Shown here piece by piece: positions 42,695-51,739 of a DNA stretch of 64,000 nucleotides. This DNA is from Kitasatospora mediocidica KCTC 9733 (GTDB taxonomy: Bacteria; Actinomycetota; Actinomycetes; Streptomycetales; Streptomycetaceae). Under the pieces are notes generated by a model. It did no database searches and had not been told where the DNA came from. It saw nothing but the letters and a program-made list of their open reading frames with translations. A program made the translations under genes and the position numbers. Each line of letters begins with the position of its first letter. The first letter of the stretch is position 1. The stretch spans positions 1,178,001 to 1,242,000 of the forward strand of contig NZ_JQLN01000005.1 of NCBI RefSeq assembly GCF_000744225.1. Reading direction: 5' to 3'.

Positions 42695-43534
42695 ATGACT
42701 GACCGCCATCCCGCCCCGCAGCCGGGCGCCGCCGACCCGGTGCGCCGGGTCCGTGGTGTCGCACCCGGCGCTGCGCCGGGCGCTGCCCGTGGGGCCGCGT
42801 GGGATCTGCGGGCGGTCCGGGCGGTGCCGTTCGCGCTGGTGTGCACGGTGATCGCCGCGGCCGGCCACGACTTCGGCGGCGGCGGCCCGGTGGCCCTGCC
42901 TGCGCTGGCGCTCGGCTTCGCCGCGGTCTGCGCGCTGGCCGCGCTGTTCGGCGGTCGGGAGCGCTCGCTGGCGTCCATCGCCGGCGCGCTGGGGATCGGT
43001 CAGTTCGGCCTGCACCTGCTCTTCCACACCGTCGACCATCACGCGATGGCCGGGATGACGATGGACCAGATCGCCGGACGGCTGATCTGCAACGACATGC
43101 CCGGTGCGACGACCGGCACGCTGCCCGCCGGCCTGACGCCCGCACAGCTGCTGGGCGACGCGGGCGTGGACCCGAGCGCCTACCACGCGGCGGCCGCGCT
43201 GCCCTGGTGGCAGTTCGGCCTGACCCCGGCGATGGCCCTGGGCCACCTGGCGGCCGCCGTGCTGGCCGGCTGGTGGCTGCGCCGCGGCGAGGCCGCGCTC
43301 TGGCGGCTGGTCCGGCTGGCCGGCGCGCTGGCCCGTGAGGTCCAGGACCTGGCCGCACCGCTGCGCACCGCGCTGCGGTTGGTGGCGGCGCTGCTGCGCG
43401 GGCTGCTCGGCGCCGGCGGGGCGCAGGTCCGGACGGCGCGTCCGGACGCGGGAGGCGGACGGCTGCCGCGGGCGGCCGTCCTGCGGCACAGCGTGATCCG
43501 GCGGGGTCCGCCGGTGGCGGCGTTCGCGCGCTGA
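42695..43534 (+). CDS. Membrane protein with a His/Met-rich loop, possible copper role
   Basis: A 279-residue protein with about four hydrophobic segments (near residues 43-60, 66-86, 92-112 and 173-192), a Gly/Ala/Arg-rich N-terminal tail and an Arg-rich C-terminal tail. Between membrane segments is FHTVDHHAMAGMTMDQ, a cluster of three His and three Met that could bind copper. It lies directly upstream of the ycnI-sco-ecuC-copCD-dtpA genes in the same direction. The copper role is inferred from these two facts only. Confidence 0.7.
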   Translation: MTDRHPAPQPGAADPVRRVRGVAPGAAPGAARGAAWDLRAVRAVPFALVCTVIAAAGHDFGGGGPVALPALALGFAAVCALAALFGGRERSLASIAGALGIGQFGLHLLFHTVDHHAMAGMTMDQIAGRLICNDMPGATTGTLPAGLTPAQLLGDAGVDPSAYHAAAALPWWQFGLTPAMALGHLAAAVLAGWWLRRGEAALWRLVRLAGALAREVQDLAAPLRTALRLVAALLRGLLGAGGAQVRTARPDAGGGRLPRAAVLRHSVIRRGPPVAAFAR

Positions 43535-43645
43535 CCCACCGTCGGAGACTCTCCGCTGCGGGGTCGGGCGCGCCATGCGTACCGCGTCAGCACCCCTCAG
43601 CCCAGGGCACCGGTGTGCCCTGCTTCCGATGGAGAACCCCGCATC

Positions 43646-44386
43646 ATGCGTTCGCTTCCCGCCCGTCGTCTCGCCGCCGTCGCCGCTCTGACCACGGGCA
43701 CCGTGCTGGCCTTCGCCGCACCCGCCTTCGCGCACGTCACCGTCCAGCCGGGCACCGCCCAGGCCGGCGGCTACACCGCCGTCGCGTTCCGGGTGCCGGA
43801 CGAGAGCGACACCGCCGGCACCACCAAGCTGGAGGTCACCGTGCCCACCGACCACCCGGTGACCTCGGTGAGCACCCAGCCGCTGCCGGGCTGGACCGCC
43901 ACCGTCGAGAAGAGCAAGCTCGCGACGCCGGTGAAGTCCGCCAAGGGCGCCACCATCACCGACGCCGTCTCGAAGATCACCTGGACCGCCGACGCCGGTA
44001 CCAAGGTCGGCCCCGGCCAGTTCCAGGAGTTCAAGATCTCGCTCGGCCCGCTGCCGACCGACACCGACAAGCTGGTCTTCAAGGCCCTGCAGACCTACGA
44101 CGACGGCACCGTCGTCCGCTGGATCGACGAGGCCCAGTCCGGCCAGCCGGAGCCGCAGCACCCGGCCCCGACGCTGACGCTCACCAAGGCCGACGCCGCC
44201 TCCCCCGCCGCGGGCGGGCACCAGATGGGCGGCACCGGCTCGCAGGACGCCACCGTCACGGTCGCCGCGGCCAAGTCGGACGACTCCACCGCCCGCACGC
44301 TCGGCGTGGTCGGCATCGTGGTCGGCGTGATCGGCGCCGGCCTCGGCGTCCTCGGCCTGCGCCGCAAGAGCGGCACCGCCTCCTGA
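43646..44386 (+). CDS. YcnI-like copper-binding protein (DUF1775)
   Basis: A 246-residue exported protein. The signal peptide ends at AFA, so the mature protein begins with His (HVTVQPG), the residue that binds Cu(II) in DUF1775/YcnI proteins. The domain spans about residues 31-180. A Ser/Asp linker and a C-terminal membrane anchor (LGVVGIVVGVIGAGLGVLGL) end in RRKSGTAS. It sits outside the membrane as a copper carrier. The GGAG before ATG at 43646 is 11 bases away. Confidence 0.92.
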   Translation: MRSLPARRLAAVAALTTGTVLAFAAPAFAHVTVQPGTAQAGGYTAVAFRVPDESDTAGTTKLEVTVPTDHPVTSVSTQPLPGWTATVEKSKLATPVKSAKGATITDAVSKITWTADAGTKVGPGQFQEFKISLGPLPTDTDKLVFKALQTYDDGTVVRWIDEAQSGQPEPQHPAPTLTLTKADAASPAAGGHQMGGTGSQDATVTVAAAKSDDSTARTLGVVGIVVGVIGAGLGVLGLRRKSGTAS

Positions 44387-44392
44387 CCGCAG

Positions 44393-44432
44393 CCCGCCGG
44401 GGCCGTGCGTCGATCCGCACGGCCCCGGCGGG
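44393..44432 (+). terminator. Perfect 17-bp hairpin between ycnI and sco
   Basis: CCCGCCGGGGCCGTGCG (44393-44409) pairs exactly with 44416-44432, with a TCGATC loop. No T tract follows. It should cut or reduce transcription from ycnI into sco. Confidence 0.8.
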
Positions 44433-44471
44433 TGACCCCATCCCTCCCTCCGAGCCCCGATCGGACCTCCG

Positions 44472-45143
44472 ATGCCTCGCACCTCCTCCCGCCGCCTGGC
44501 CGCCGCCGCGGCCCTCGCCCTGGCCGGCTGCCTCGCCCTGACCTCCTGCGGGTCCGCCGCCGGCAAGACCACCGCCGGCGCGGCCGTGGTCTCCCAGCCG
44601 TCCTCGAACTCGCCGTACCAGGGCACCCCGTTGTCCCGGCACTTCGACAAGCCGGACCTGGTGCTGAACGACACCAGCGGCCAGCCGTTCGACCTGCGCC
44701 AGCGCACCGCGGGCCGCACCACCCTGCTCTTCTTCGGCTACACCGACTGCCCGGACGTCTGCCCGACCACGATGGGCGACATCGGCGTGGCGATGCAGAA
44801 GCTGCCCGCCGACGAGCAGAAGAAGATCGACGTGGTCTTCGTCTCCACCGACCCGGCGCGCGACACCCCGAAGGTGCTGCGGACCTGGCTGGACTCCTTC
44901 AACACCAGCTTCATCGGCCTGACCGGCGACCTGGACAAGGTCAAGGCGGCCGCGAAGTCGCTGGGGATCCTGGTCGAGGACCCGATCGTCAACAAGGACG
45001 GTACGGTCAGCTCCTCGCACGGCGCGCAGGTGCTGGCTTTCCTGCCCTCGGACGACAAGGCTCACGTGCTGTACCTGAGCAACAGCTCGATCGACGTGTT
45101 CAGCCACGACCTGCCGCTGCTGGCGAAGGGGGTGCCGGCCTGA
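44472..45143 (+). CDS. sco: Sco/SenC-family copper metallochaperone (lipoprotein)
   Basis: A 223-residue thioredoxin-fold lipoprotein with the lipobox LTSC (about residues 24-27). The copper site is CPDVCPTT with a later His in SSHGAQVLAF. In S. lividans the corresponding Sco delivers copper for cytochrome c oxidase and to the oxidase needed for development (recalled). It ends in TGATG with the next gene, so translation is coupled. Confidence 0.95.
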   Translation: MPRTSSRRLAAAAALALAGCLALTSCGSAAGKTTAGAAVVSQPSSNSPYQGTPLSRHFDKPDLVLNDTSGQPFDLRQRTAGRTTLLFFGYTDCPDVCPTTMGDIGVAMQKLPADEQKKIDVVFVSTDPARDTPKVLRTWLDSFNTSFIGLTGDLDKVKAAAKSLGILVEDPIVNKDGTVSSSHGAQVLAFLPSDDKAHVLYLSNSSIDVFSHDLPLLAKGVPA

Positions 45144-45625
45144 TGCCCGGATTCCGAGGGACCGCGCTCGCGGGCGCCGCGCTGGCCACCGTCCTGAGCG
45201 CGGGGGCGATACTCGTCGCCTGCGGCGGCGGCAGCGGCAGCGGGGCCGCGGCGGCAGGCGTGAAGCTCAGCGTCGCGGACTCCTACATCCCGATGCCCGC
45301 GGGCGACGCCATGGCGGCCGGGTACCTGACGGTCCGCAACACCGGCGGGGAGGCGGACAAGCTGCTGAAGGTGAGCAGCCCGGGCGCCCAGTCGGTGACG
45401 CTGCACCAGTCGACCGAGACCACCATGCAGGAGGTCGACAGCCTCCCGGTCCCCGCCGGGGGCACGCTGCAGCTGGCCCGGGGCGGCAACCATCTGATGA
45501 TCATGGGGTGGGCGAAGCCGCCCGCCCTCGGCGACAAGCTCGAACTCGACCTCACCTTCGAGCACGGCGGAACGATCGCCGTCCAGGTGCCGGTGGAGCC
45601 CCTCACCTACCGGCCCGGGAGCTGA
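45143..45625 (+). CDS. ecuC: PCu(A)C-type extracytoplasmic copper chaperone (ECuC)
   Basis: A 160-residue lipoprotein (lipobox VACG near residue 27) of the PCu(A)C family. The H-x(n)-M...H-x-M copper(I) motif is present: VTLHQSTETTM and then GGNHLMIMG. It hands copper to Sco and to cuproenzymes outside the cell. Its ATG overlaps the sco stop codon. Matches S. lividans ECuC in position and layout. Confidence 0.94.
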   Translation: MPGFRGTALAGAALATVLSAGAILVACGGGSGSGAAAAGVKLSVADSYIPMPAGDAMAAGYLTVRNTGGEADKLLKVSSPGAQSVTLHQSTETTMQEVDSLPVPAGGTLQLARGGNHLMIMGWAKPPALGDKLELDLTFEHGGTIAVQVPVEPLTYRPGS

Positions 45626-45633
45626 CGAGAGAC

Positions 45634-47595
45634 ATGCGCAAGACGAGGGCGATCCTGGTAACGGTCGGTGCGCTGCTGGTGCTGCTGCTGGGCGGCGCCG
45701 GGACGGCCTCCGCGCACGCGGCGCTGCTGCACACCGACCCCGAGCAGAACTCCGTGGTGGCGACCGAGCCGGCCGCCGTGACGCTGACCTTCAGCGAAGG
45801 CGTCACGCTGGACTCCGACGCACTGCGGGTGCTCGACCCGGCCGGCAAGGCGGTGGACACCGGGAACCCCGGGCACGCCGACGGCAAGGCGGACACCGCG
45901 ACGATCGGGCTGCGTCCGGGCCTGGCCAACGGCACGTACACGGTGGCCTGGCGGGCGATCTCGGAGGACTCGCACCCGGTCGGCGGGGCGTTCACCTTCT
46001 CGATCGGGGCGCCCTCGGACACCTCGGTCTCCGCCTCGCAGGTGCAGGGCGCGAAGGCCGACGACGTGGTGGCCGCGCTCTACGGCACCGCGCGGACGGT
46101 GGCCTACGCGGCCTACGCGCTGCTGATCGGGGTCGCCGCGTTCGTCCTGCTCTGCTGGCCCGGCGGCGCCGCGGTGCGCTCGGTGCAGCGGCTGCTGATG
46201 ACCGGCTGGGTCGCGCTGCTGGCCTCCACGGTGGCGCTGTTGCTGCTGCGCGGGCCGTACGAGCGCGGGACGGGGCTGGGCCAGGCGTTCGACCTCTCGC
46301 TGGTGCGCAGCACGCTGGACGAGCGGCTCGGCACCGCGCTGGCGGCCCGGCTGCTGCTGCTGGCCGCGGCCGGGGTGTTCCTGTCACTGCTGGTGGGGCA
46401 CCTGGGACAGCTGGCATCGGCGCCGACGGCCCGGGCGGCCGAGCCGACCGGCGATGCCGAGGAGGACGAGCTGCGCCGGCTGGAGCTGCGCGCCTCGACG
46501 CGTCCGCAACGGGAGGCCCGGCTGGCGCTCGGCGTCGGCGGGCTGGTGCTGGCGCTGGCGCTCGGCGCCACCTGGGCCGGGGCGGACCATGCCGCCGTGG
46601 GGATCCAGGTGGGGCTGGCGCTGCCGTTCGACATGCTGCACCTGCTGGCGATGGCCTGCTGGCTCGGCGGTCTGGTCACCCTGCTGGTCGGGCTGCGGCA
46701 CGGGGTCGGGGCGCCGGAGATCGACCGGTTCTCCAAGGTCGCCTTCGGTTCGGTGGCGGTGCTGGTGGCCACCGGGATCTACCAGTCCTGGCGTGGCGTG
46801 GGCTCCTGGAGCGCGTTGACGGACACCGAGTACGGGCGGCTGCTGCTGATCAAGATCGGCCTGGTGTTGGTGATGCTGGGCCTGGCGTGGTTCTCGCGGC
46901 GCTGGGTCACCCGGCTGCGCGGGGCGTCGGACGAGCCGGATGCGCCGGATCACGCTGACAGCGCTGACGAGGCGGACGGGCGGGAGCAGGAAGTCGGCCA
47001 GGCCGACGACCCGGTCCGTCGGGCCCAGCTGGAGCGCCAGCGCGCCGCGCTGGCCTCGGCGAAGGTGCGCCGGGCCCGGGACGGCTCGCCGGTGCGGGCC
47101 GGACTGCGGCGCGCGGTGCTGGCGGAGGCCGGCGTGGCGGTGGCCGTCCTGGTGGTCACCACGTTGCTGACCAACTCGCCGCCCGGCCGGGTGGCCTCCG
47201 CCGCCGCCGCGACGGCCGCCCCGGGCGCGACCGCGCCCGTCGGCACCGGGCAGCCCGTCGAGCTCAAGCTGGCGTACGACACCGGCGGCACCGGGGCGGG
47301 CGCCAAGGGCACCGTGACGCTGAGCATCGACCCCGCCCGGACCGGCGGCAACACCGTCAAGCTGGTCGTCAGCGACACCACCGGACAGCCGGTGGACGTC
47401 CCCGAGGTGCAGCTGTCGTTCACCCTGCCGGACCGCGACCTGGGCCCGCTGCCGGTCGTGCTGGCCAAGTCCGCCACCGGCACCTGGAGCGGCACGGCGC
47501 AACTCCCGCTGGCCGGCGACTGGGTGGCCGCCGTCGTGGTCCGCTCCTCGGACATCGACCAGACCACCCAGACCAAGTCCGTGAAGATCGGCTGA
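45634..47595 (+). CDS. CopC-CopD fusion copper protein (YcnJ-like)
   Basis: A 653-residue protein. The signal peptide ends at ASA, so the mature chain begins HAALLHTDP, the N-terminal His copper site of CopC domains, with DSHPVGGAF (His) later. Membrane segments of the CopD domain follow from about residue 155 to 430. A charged Asp/Glu-rich loop (about 430-460), a further membrane helix, and a C-terminal extracytoplasmic YtkA-like domain end the protein. It imports or buffers copper across the membrane. It starts 8 bp after ecuC. Confidence 0.93.
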   Translation: MRKTRAILVTVGALLVLLLGGAGTASAHAALLHTDPEQNSVVATEPAAVTLTFSEGVTLDSDALRVLDPAGKAVDTGNPGHADGKADTATIGLRPGLANGTYTVAWRAISEDSHPVGGAFTFSIGAPSDTSVSASQVQGAKADDVVAALYGTARTVAYAAYALLIGVAAFVLLCWPGGAAVRSVQRLLMTGWVALLASTVALLLLRGPYERGTGLGQAFDLSLVRSTLDERLGTALAARLLLLAAAGVFLSLLVGHLGQLASAPTARAAEPTGDAEEDELRRLELRASTRPQREARLALGVGGLVLALALGATWAGADHAAVGIQVGLALPFDMLHLLAMACWLGGLVTLLVGLRHGVGAPEIDRFSKVAFGSVAVLVATGIYQSWRGVGSWSALTDTEYGRLLLIKIGLVLVMLGLAWFSRRWVTRLRGASDEPDAPDHADSADEADGREQEVGQADDPVRRAQLERQRAALASAKVRRARDGSPVRAGLRRAVLAEAGVAVAVLVVTTLLTNSPPGRVASAAAATAAPGATAPVGTGQPVELKLAYDTGGTGAGAKGTVTLSIDPARTGGNTVKLVVSDTTGQPVDVPEVQLSFTLPDRDLGPLPVVLAKSATGTWSGTAQLPLAGDWVAAVVVRSSDIDQTTQTKSVKIG

Positions 47596-47598
47596 ACC

Positions 47599-48837
47599 AT
47601 GACTCCCAGCACGACCGGCGCGTTCTCCCGGCGCGCCCTGCTCGGCAGCGCCGGGGCCGGCCTGGTGGCGGGCGCGGCGGGCGGCGCGGCCGCCACGTAC
47701 GCGACCGGGCCCGCCGCGGCCCGGACCGGCGCGGACCGCGGCGCGGGCCTCGGCGAGGGCCGGGTCGACCCGCACGGCCCGCACCAGGCCGGCATCCTCA
47801 CCCCCCAGCAGGCCCGGGTGCAGCTGGCCGCCTTCGACCTGGCGCCCACCGCCGGGCGGGCCGGGCTGCAAGCCCTGCTCAAGCGCTGGACGGTGACCAT
47901 CGCCCGGCTCACCGCCGGTGAGCCGGCCGACCAGGACGAGAACCAGATCGCCCTGGACGCCGGGCCCTGCTCGCTGACCGTCACGGTCGGTTTCGGCGGC
48001 TCGCTCTTCGACAAGGCCGGGATGCAGGCCGCCCGGCCGGCCGCACTCGCCCCGCTGCCGGACTTCCCCGGGGACGCCCTGGACCGCTCGCGCGGCGACG
48101 GCGACCTGTGGCTCCAGGTCTGCGCGGACGACGCGCTGGTGGCCTTCCACGCGCTGCGGGTGCTCCAGCAGCAGGCCGCAGGCACCGCCGCCCCGCGCTG
48201 GCAGTCGGCGGGCTTCAGCCGCACCCCGGGCGCCACCGCGCAGCCCAGGACCGGGCGCAACCTGATGGGCCAGATCGACGGCACCAACAACCCGAAGCCG
48301 GCCGACGCCGACTTCGCCACGCGGATCTTCACCACCGGGCCCGACTGGCTGACCGGCGGCTCGTACCTGGTGTTCCGCCGGATCAGGATGCTGCTGGACG
48401 ACTGGGAGAACCTGCCCACCGACCGCCAGGAGCGGGTGATCGGGCGGCGCAAGTCGGACGGCGCGCCGCTCTCCGGCGGCACCGAGACCACCGCCGTGGA
48501 CCTCGCCAAGTCCAACCCGGACGGCACCCTCGCGATCCCCGCCGACGCGCACATCCGGGTCGCCGCGCCGGCCGCCAACAGCGGCGCGGCGATGCTGCGG
48601 CGCGGCTACAGCTACGCGGACGGCGTGCTGGCGGACGGTTCGCCGGACGCCGGTCTGCTGTTCCTGGCCTTCCAGGCGGACCCGGCGCACGGATTCGTCC
48701 CCGTGCAGCGCAAGCTCTCCCGGGGCGACGGGCTGTCGAAGTTCCTGCGGCACGAGGCGAGCGGGCTCTACGCGGTGCCCCCGGGCGTCCCGGCCGGCGG
48801 CGCCGGCTACCTGGGCCAGGCGCTGCTGGAGGGCTGA
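47599..48837 (+). CDS. dtpA: Tat-exported dye-decolourising peroxidase (DtpA)
   Basis: A 412-residue heme peroxidase of the DyP (EfeB-like) family. The Tat signal has SRRALLG near residues 10-16. The distal GQIDGTNN motif supplies the catalytic Asp, and the proximal heme His is in DAHIRVAAP. In S. lividans DtpA works in the GlxA copper-oxidase maturation route in the same gene order sco-ecuC-copCD-dtpA (recalled). It starts 3 bp after the CopCD stop, so it is part of the operon. Confidence 0.94.
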   Translation: MTPSTTGAFSRRALLGSAGAGLVAGAAGGAAATYATGPAAARTGADRGAGLGEGRVDPHGPHQAGILTPQQARVQLAAFDLAPTAGRAGLQALLKRWTVTIARLTAGEPADQDENQIALDAGPCSLTVTVGFGGSLFDKAGMQAARPAALAPLPDFPGDALDRSRGDGDLWLQVCADDALVAFHALRVLQQQAAGTAAPRWQSAGFSRTPGATAQPRTGRNLMGQIDGTNNPKPADADFATRIFTTGPDWLTGGSYLVFRRIRMLLDDWENLPTDRQERVIGRRKSDGAPLSGGTETTAVDLAKSNPDGTLAIPADAHIRVAAPAANSGAAMLRRGYSYADGVLADGSPDAGLLFLAFQADPAHGFVPVQRKLSRGDGLSKFLRHEASGLYAVPPGVPAGGAGYLGQALLEG

Positions 48838-48947
48838 GCGCGTCCAGCGTGGTGCCCACGGGGTGGACGAACCGCTCCGCGTGCGGGCCCGAGTGGCTAA
48901 GGTGGCAGGTCTGGTATCGCTGTGTGAAACCGTCCGGAAGGCACGAA

Positions 48948-49883
48948 ATGTCGGCCACCCGCTACACCTACCTCGGGCCCCAGGGCACCTTCACGGAGGC
49001 CGCCCTGCACACCCTGCCCGAGGCGGCGACCCGGGAGCTGGTGCCGCTCACCTCGGTGCAGGCCGCGCTGGACGCCGTCCGGTCCGGTGAGGCCGCCGGG
49101 GCCTTCGTGGCGATCGAGAACTCGGTGGAGGGCGCGGTCACCACCACCATCGACGAGCTGGCCACCGGCACCCCGCTGATGATCTACCGCGAGGTGCTGC
49201 TGCCGATCAGCTTCGCGCTGCTGGTCCGCCCGGGCACCACGCTGGACGACGTGAAGACCGTGACCAGCCACCCGGTCGCCCAGCCGCAGGTGCGGCACTG
49301 GATGCGGGCCCACCTCCCGGAGGTTCGCTGGGAGGCCTCCGCCTCCAACGCCGACGGCGCCCGGCTGGTGCAGGAGGGCCGCTTCGACGGCGCCTTCGCG
49401 GGGGAGTTCGCCGCCGCGCTGTACGGGCTGGAGCCGCTGGTCACCGACATCCACGACGCCGCGTACGCGACCACCCGGTTCGTCCTGGTCGGCCGGCCGG
49501 GGCGGGTCTCCTCGCCGACCGGCGCGGACAAGACCTCCATGGTGGTCTGGCTGCCGGACGACCACCCCGGCGCGCTGCTGGAACTGCTGCAGGAATTCGC
49601 GGTGCGCGGGGTCAACCTGATGCGGATCGAATCCCGGCCCACCGGGCAGGGACTCGGGAACTACTGCTTCTCGATCGACTGCGAGGGCCACCTGACCGAG
49701 CGGCGGGTCTCCGAGGCGCTGATGGGGTTGCGGCGGATCTGCCCGCAGGTGCGGTTCCTCGGCTCCTATCCCCGCGCGGACCAGCGGGACCCGTCCGCCC
49801 GCCAGCCCGGGACGTCGGACGACGATTTCGACCGCGCGGCCGACTGGCTCGCGCGCTGCCTGGACGGCCGCGCCGAACTCTGA
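48948..49883 (+). CDS. pheA: Prephenate dehydratase
   Basis: A 311-residue monofunctional enzyme converting prephenate to phenylpyruvate for phenylalanine synthesis. The catalytic domain has YLGPQGTFTEAAL, AIENSVEGAV and ATTRFVLVG (the TRF motif). The ACT regulatory domain follows (about residues 195-275), with ESRPTGQGLGNYCFSIDCEGH, so feedback control by phenylalanine is expected. ATG at 48948 has GGAAG 7 bases upstream. In S. coelicolor pheA and serS are also neighbours. Confidence 0.95.
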   Translation: MSATRYTYLGPQGTFTEAALHTLPEAATRELVPLTSVQAALDAVRSGEAAGAFVAIENSVEGAVTTTIDELATGTPLMIYREVLLPISFALLVRPGTTLDDVKTVTSHPVAQPQVRHWMRAHLPEVRWEASASNADGARLVQEGRFDGAFAGEFAAALYGLEPLVTDIHDAAYATTRFVLVGRPGRVSSPTGADKTSMVVWLPDDHPGALLELLQEFAVRGVNLMRIESRPTGQGLGNYCFSIDCEGHLTERRVSEALMGLRRICPQVRFLGSYPRADQRDPSARQPGTSDDDFDRAADWLARCLDGRAEL

Positions 49884-50008
49884 CGCCCGGCCGGACGACG
49901 CCACTCGACGCCACACGACGCCACGGCCGGTTCGTTCGCCGGTCGTTCATGTCGCGCCCATCCGGGTGACACCGCCCGGGAAGCTGGTCAGCGCCCGGCC
50001 ACGCACCG

Positions 50009-50377
50009 TCATCCACAGGCCGGTGAACTGGCCCGCTGCTCATCCACAGGCCGTTCTGGGGCAAGTTATCCACAGGCCTGGGGATGAGTCGACAAAACGG
50101 CATAGCTACTCATGAGTCCGGTCGGATCATCTCCTAGTGGGCGGGATCGGACTAATCACACCAGAGTCACCCTTCCGCCTTTAAATCACCCGCCCGAGTG
50201 GGTAAATTAACTCAGCCGAGCTGCTTATTTCAGGTTTCAAACCTTGGAAACCTGATTTCTGGATCCAGGATTCTCTCAGGAACCACAATCCACAGGCCAC
50301 CTCCCAGCCCTGTGGACAAATGAGGCCCCGCAGCCGCTGTGGGCAAGTTATCCACAGGATTGGGGTGGTTATCCCCA
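50009..50377. promoter_or_regulatory. Cluster of DnaA-box-like sequences
   Basis: Plus strand: TCATCCACA at 50009-50017 and 50040-50048; TTATCCACA at 50066-50074 and 50348-50356; CAATCCACA at 50286-50294; TTATCCCCA at 50369-50377. Minus strand: TTGTCCACA (the preferred Streptomyces box) at 50311-50319 and TTGCCCACA at 50338-50346. Chance alone is unlikely to give eight near-consensus sites in 370 bp. A replication-control or DnaA-titration role is inferred. Confidence 0.6.
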
Positions 50378-50451
50378 GGGCGCGGAGGCCGCGGTGGACA
50401 GCGCCGGGCCGATCCGGAAAAACAGGTACCGGCCGGTCGCTCCCGCCCCGG

Positions 50452-50457
50452 TAGGCT
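50452..50457 (+). promoter_or_regulatory. -10 box (TAGGCT) of leaderless serS
   Basis: TAGGCT is followed by 7 bases and the GTG at 50465. Confidence 0.5.
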
Positions 50458-50464
50458 GTGGCCC

Positions 50465-51739
50465 GTGATTGACCTTCGCCTGCTTCGTGAGGACCCTGAC
50501 CGAGTGCGCGCCTCGCAGCGCGCCCGTGGCGAGGACGTCGACCTGGTCGACGCCCTGCTCTCCGCCGACGAACGGCGCCGGTCTTCGAGCACCCGTTTCG
50601 ACGAGCTGCGCAATGAGCAGAAGACGCTCGGCAAGCTGATCCCCAAGGCCCAGGGGGACGAGAAGGCCGCCCTGCTGGCCCGCACCGGCGCGCTGGCCGC
50701 CGAGGTCAAGGCGGCGGACGCCGAGCAGAGCGAGGCCAAGGACGAGGCCGAGCGCCTGATCCGCTCGCTGGCGAACCTGATCGACCCGGCGGCCCCCGTC
50801 GGCGGCGAGGAGGACTTCGTCACGCTGGAGGAGATCGGCACCCCGCGCGACTTCGCGGCCGAGGGCTTCGAGCCCAAGGACCACGTCGAGCTGGGCCAGA
50901 TCCTCGGCGCGATCGACACCGAGCGCGGCGCCAAGGTGGCCGGATCGCGCTCCTACTACCTGACCGGCGTCGGCGCGCTGCTGGAGCTGGCCCTGGTCAA
51001 CATGGCGATGGCGCAGGCCACCGAGGCCGGCTTCATCCCGATGATCACGCCGAGCCTGGTCCGGCCGGCCGCGATGGACGGCACCGGCTTCCTCGGCCAG
51101 GCCGCCGAGAACGTCTACTTCCTGGAGCAGGACGACCGCTACCTGGTCGGCACCAGCGAGGTCCCGCTCGCGGCGTACCACATGGACGAGATCCTGGAGG
51201 CGGGCCAGCTGCCGCTGCGCTACGCCGGCTTCTCCTCCTGCTTCCGCCGCGAGGCCGGGACGTACGGCAAGGACACCCGCGGCATCATCCGGGTGCACCA
51301 GTTCGACAAGGTGGAGATGTTCGTCTACACCACCCCGGAGGAGGCGGAGGCCGAGCACCGCCGTCTGCTCCAGTGGGAGAAGGACTTCCTCAACGCGCTC
51401 GAGCTGCCCTACCGGGTGATCGACGTCGCCTCCGGCGACCTCGGCTCCTCGGCCGCGCGCAAGTTCGACATCGAGGCCTGGATCCCGACCCAGGGCAAGT
51501 ACCGCGAGGTCACCTCCACCTCGAACACCACCGAGTACCAGTCCCGCCGGCTCTCCATCCGGATGCGCGAGGAGGGCAAGGTCCGCCCGCTGGCCACCCT
51601 GAACGGCACCCTGGTCGCCGTGCCGCGCACCATCGTGGCGATCCTGGAGAACCACCAGCAGGCGGACGGCTCGGTCGTCCTCCCCGAGGCGCTGCGCCCC
51701 TACCTCGGCGGCCGGACCACGCTGGACCCGGTCAAGTGA
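50465..51739 (+). CDS. serS: Seryl-tRNA synthetase
   Basis: A 424-residue class II aminoacyl-tRNA synthetase charging tRNA-Ser. The N-terminal tRNA-binding coiled coil (about residues 30-100) is followed by the catalytic core with motif 2 (SSCFRREAGTYGKDTRG) and motif 3 (NGTLVAVPRTIVAILEN). GTG at 50465 follows a -10 box. The stop overlaps the start of the next gene by 4 bp. Confidence 0.97.
   Translation: MIDLRLLREDPDRVRASQRARGEDVDLVDALLSADERRRSSSTRFDELRNEQKTLGKLIPKAQGDEKAALLARTGALAAEVKAADAEQSEAKDEAERLIRSLANLIDPAAPVGGEEDFVTLEEIGTPRDFAAEGFEPKDHVELGQILGAIDTERGAKVAGSRSYYLTGVGALLELALVNMAMAQATEAGFIPMITPSLVRPAAMDGTGFLGQAAENVYFLEQDDRYLVGTSEVPLAAYHMDEILEAGQLPLRYAGFSSCFRREAGTYGKDTRGIIRVHQFDKVEMFVYTTPEEAEAEHRRLLQWEKDFLNALELPYRVIDVASGDLGSSAARKFDIEAWIPTQGKYREVTSTSNTTEYQSRRLSIRMREEGKVRPLATLNGTLVAVPRTIVAILENHQQADGSVVLPEALRPYLGGRTTLDPVK

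Larger units (their letters stand above)
49884..50464. other. pheA-serS gap with DnaA-box cluster and AT-rich core
   Basis: The 581-bp gap has no gene. It contains eight DnaA-box-like nonamers flanking an AT-rich stretch (50090-50290). A dyad TCAGGTTTC-N8-GAAACCTGA lies at 50230-50255. The serS promoter box is at the 3' end. No dnaA or dnaN gene is nearby, so this is not the usual origin context. Confidence 0.7.

Noticed and set aside
46384..48753. 789-residue minus-strand frame opposite copCD and dtpA
   Set aside because: Same antisense artefact; the plus-strand genes have exact motifs.
50009..50377. Chromosomal origin oriC itself
   Set aside because: DnaA boxes are present, but dnaA, dnaN and neighbours are missing and only eight boxes were found, fewer than I expect for a Streptomyces oriC.
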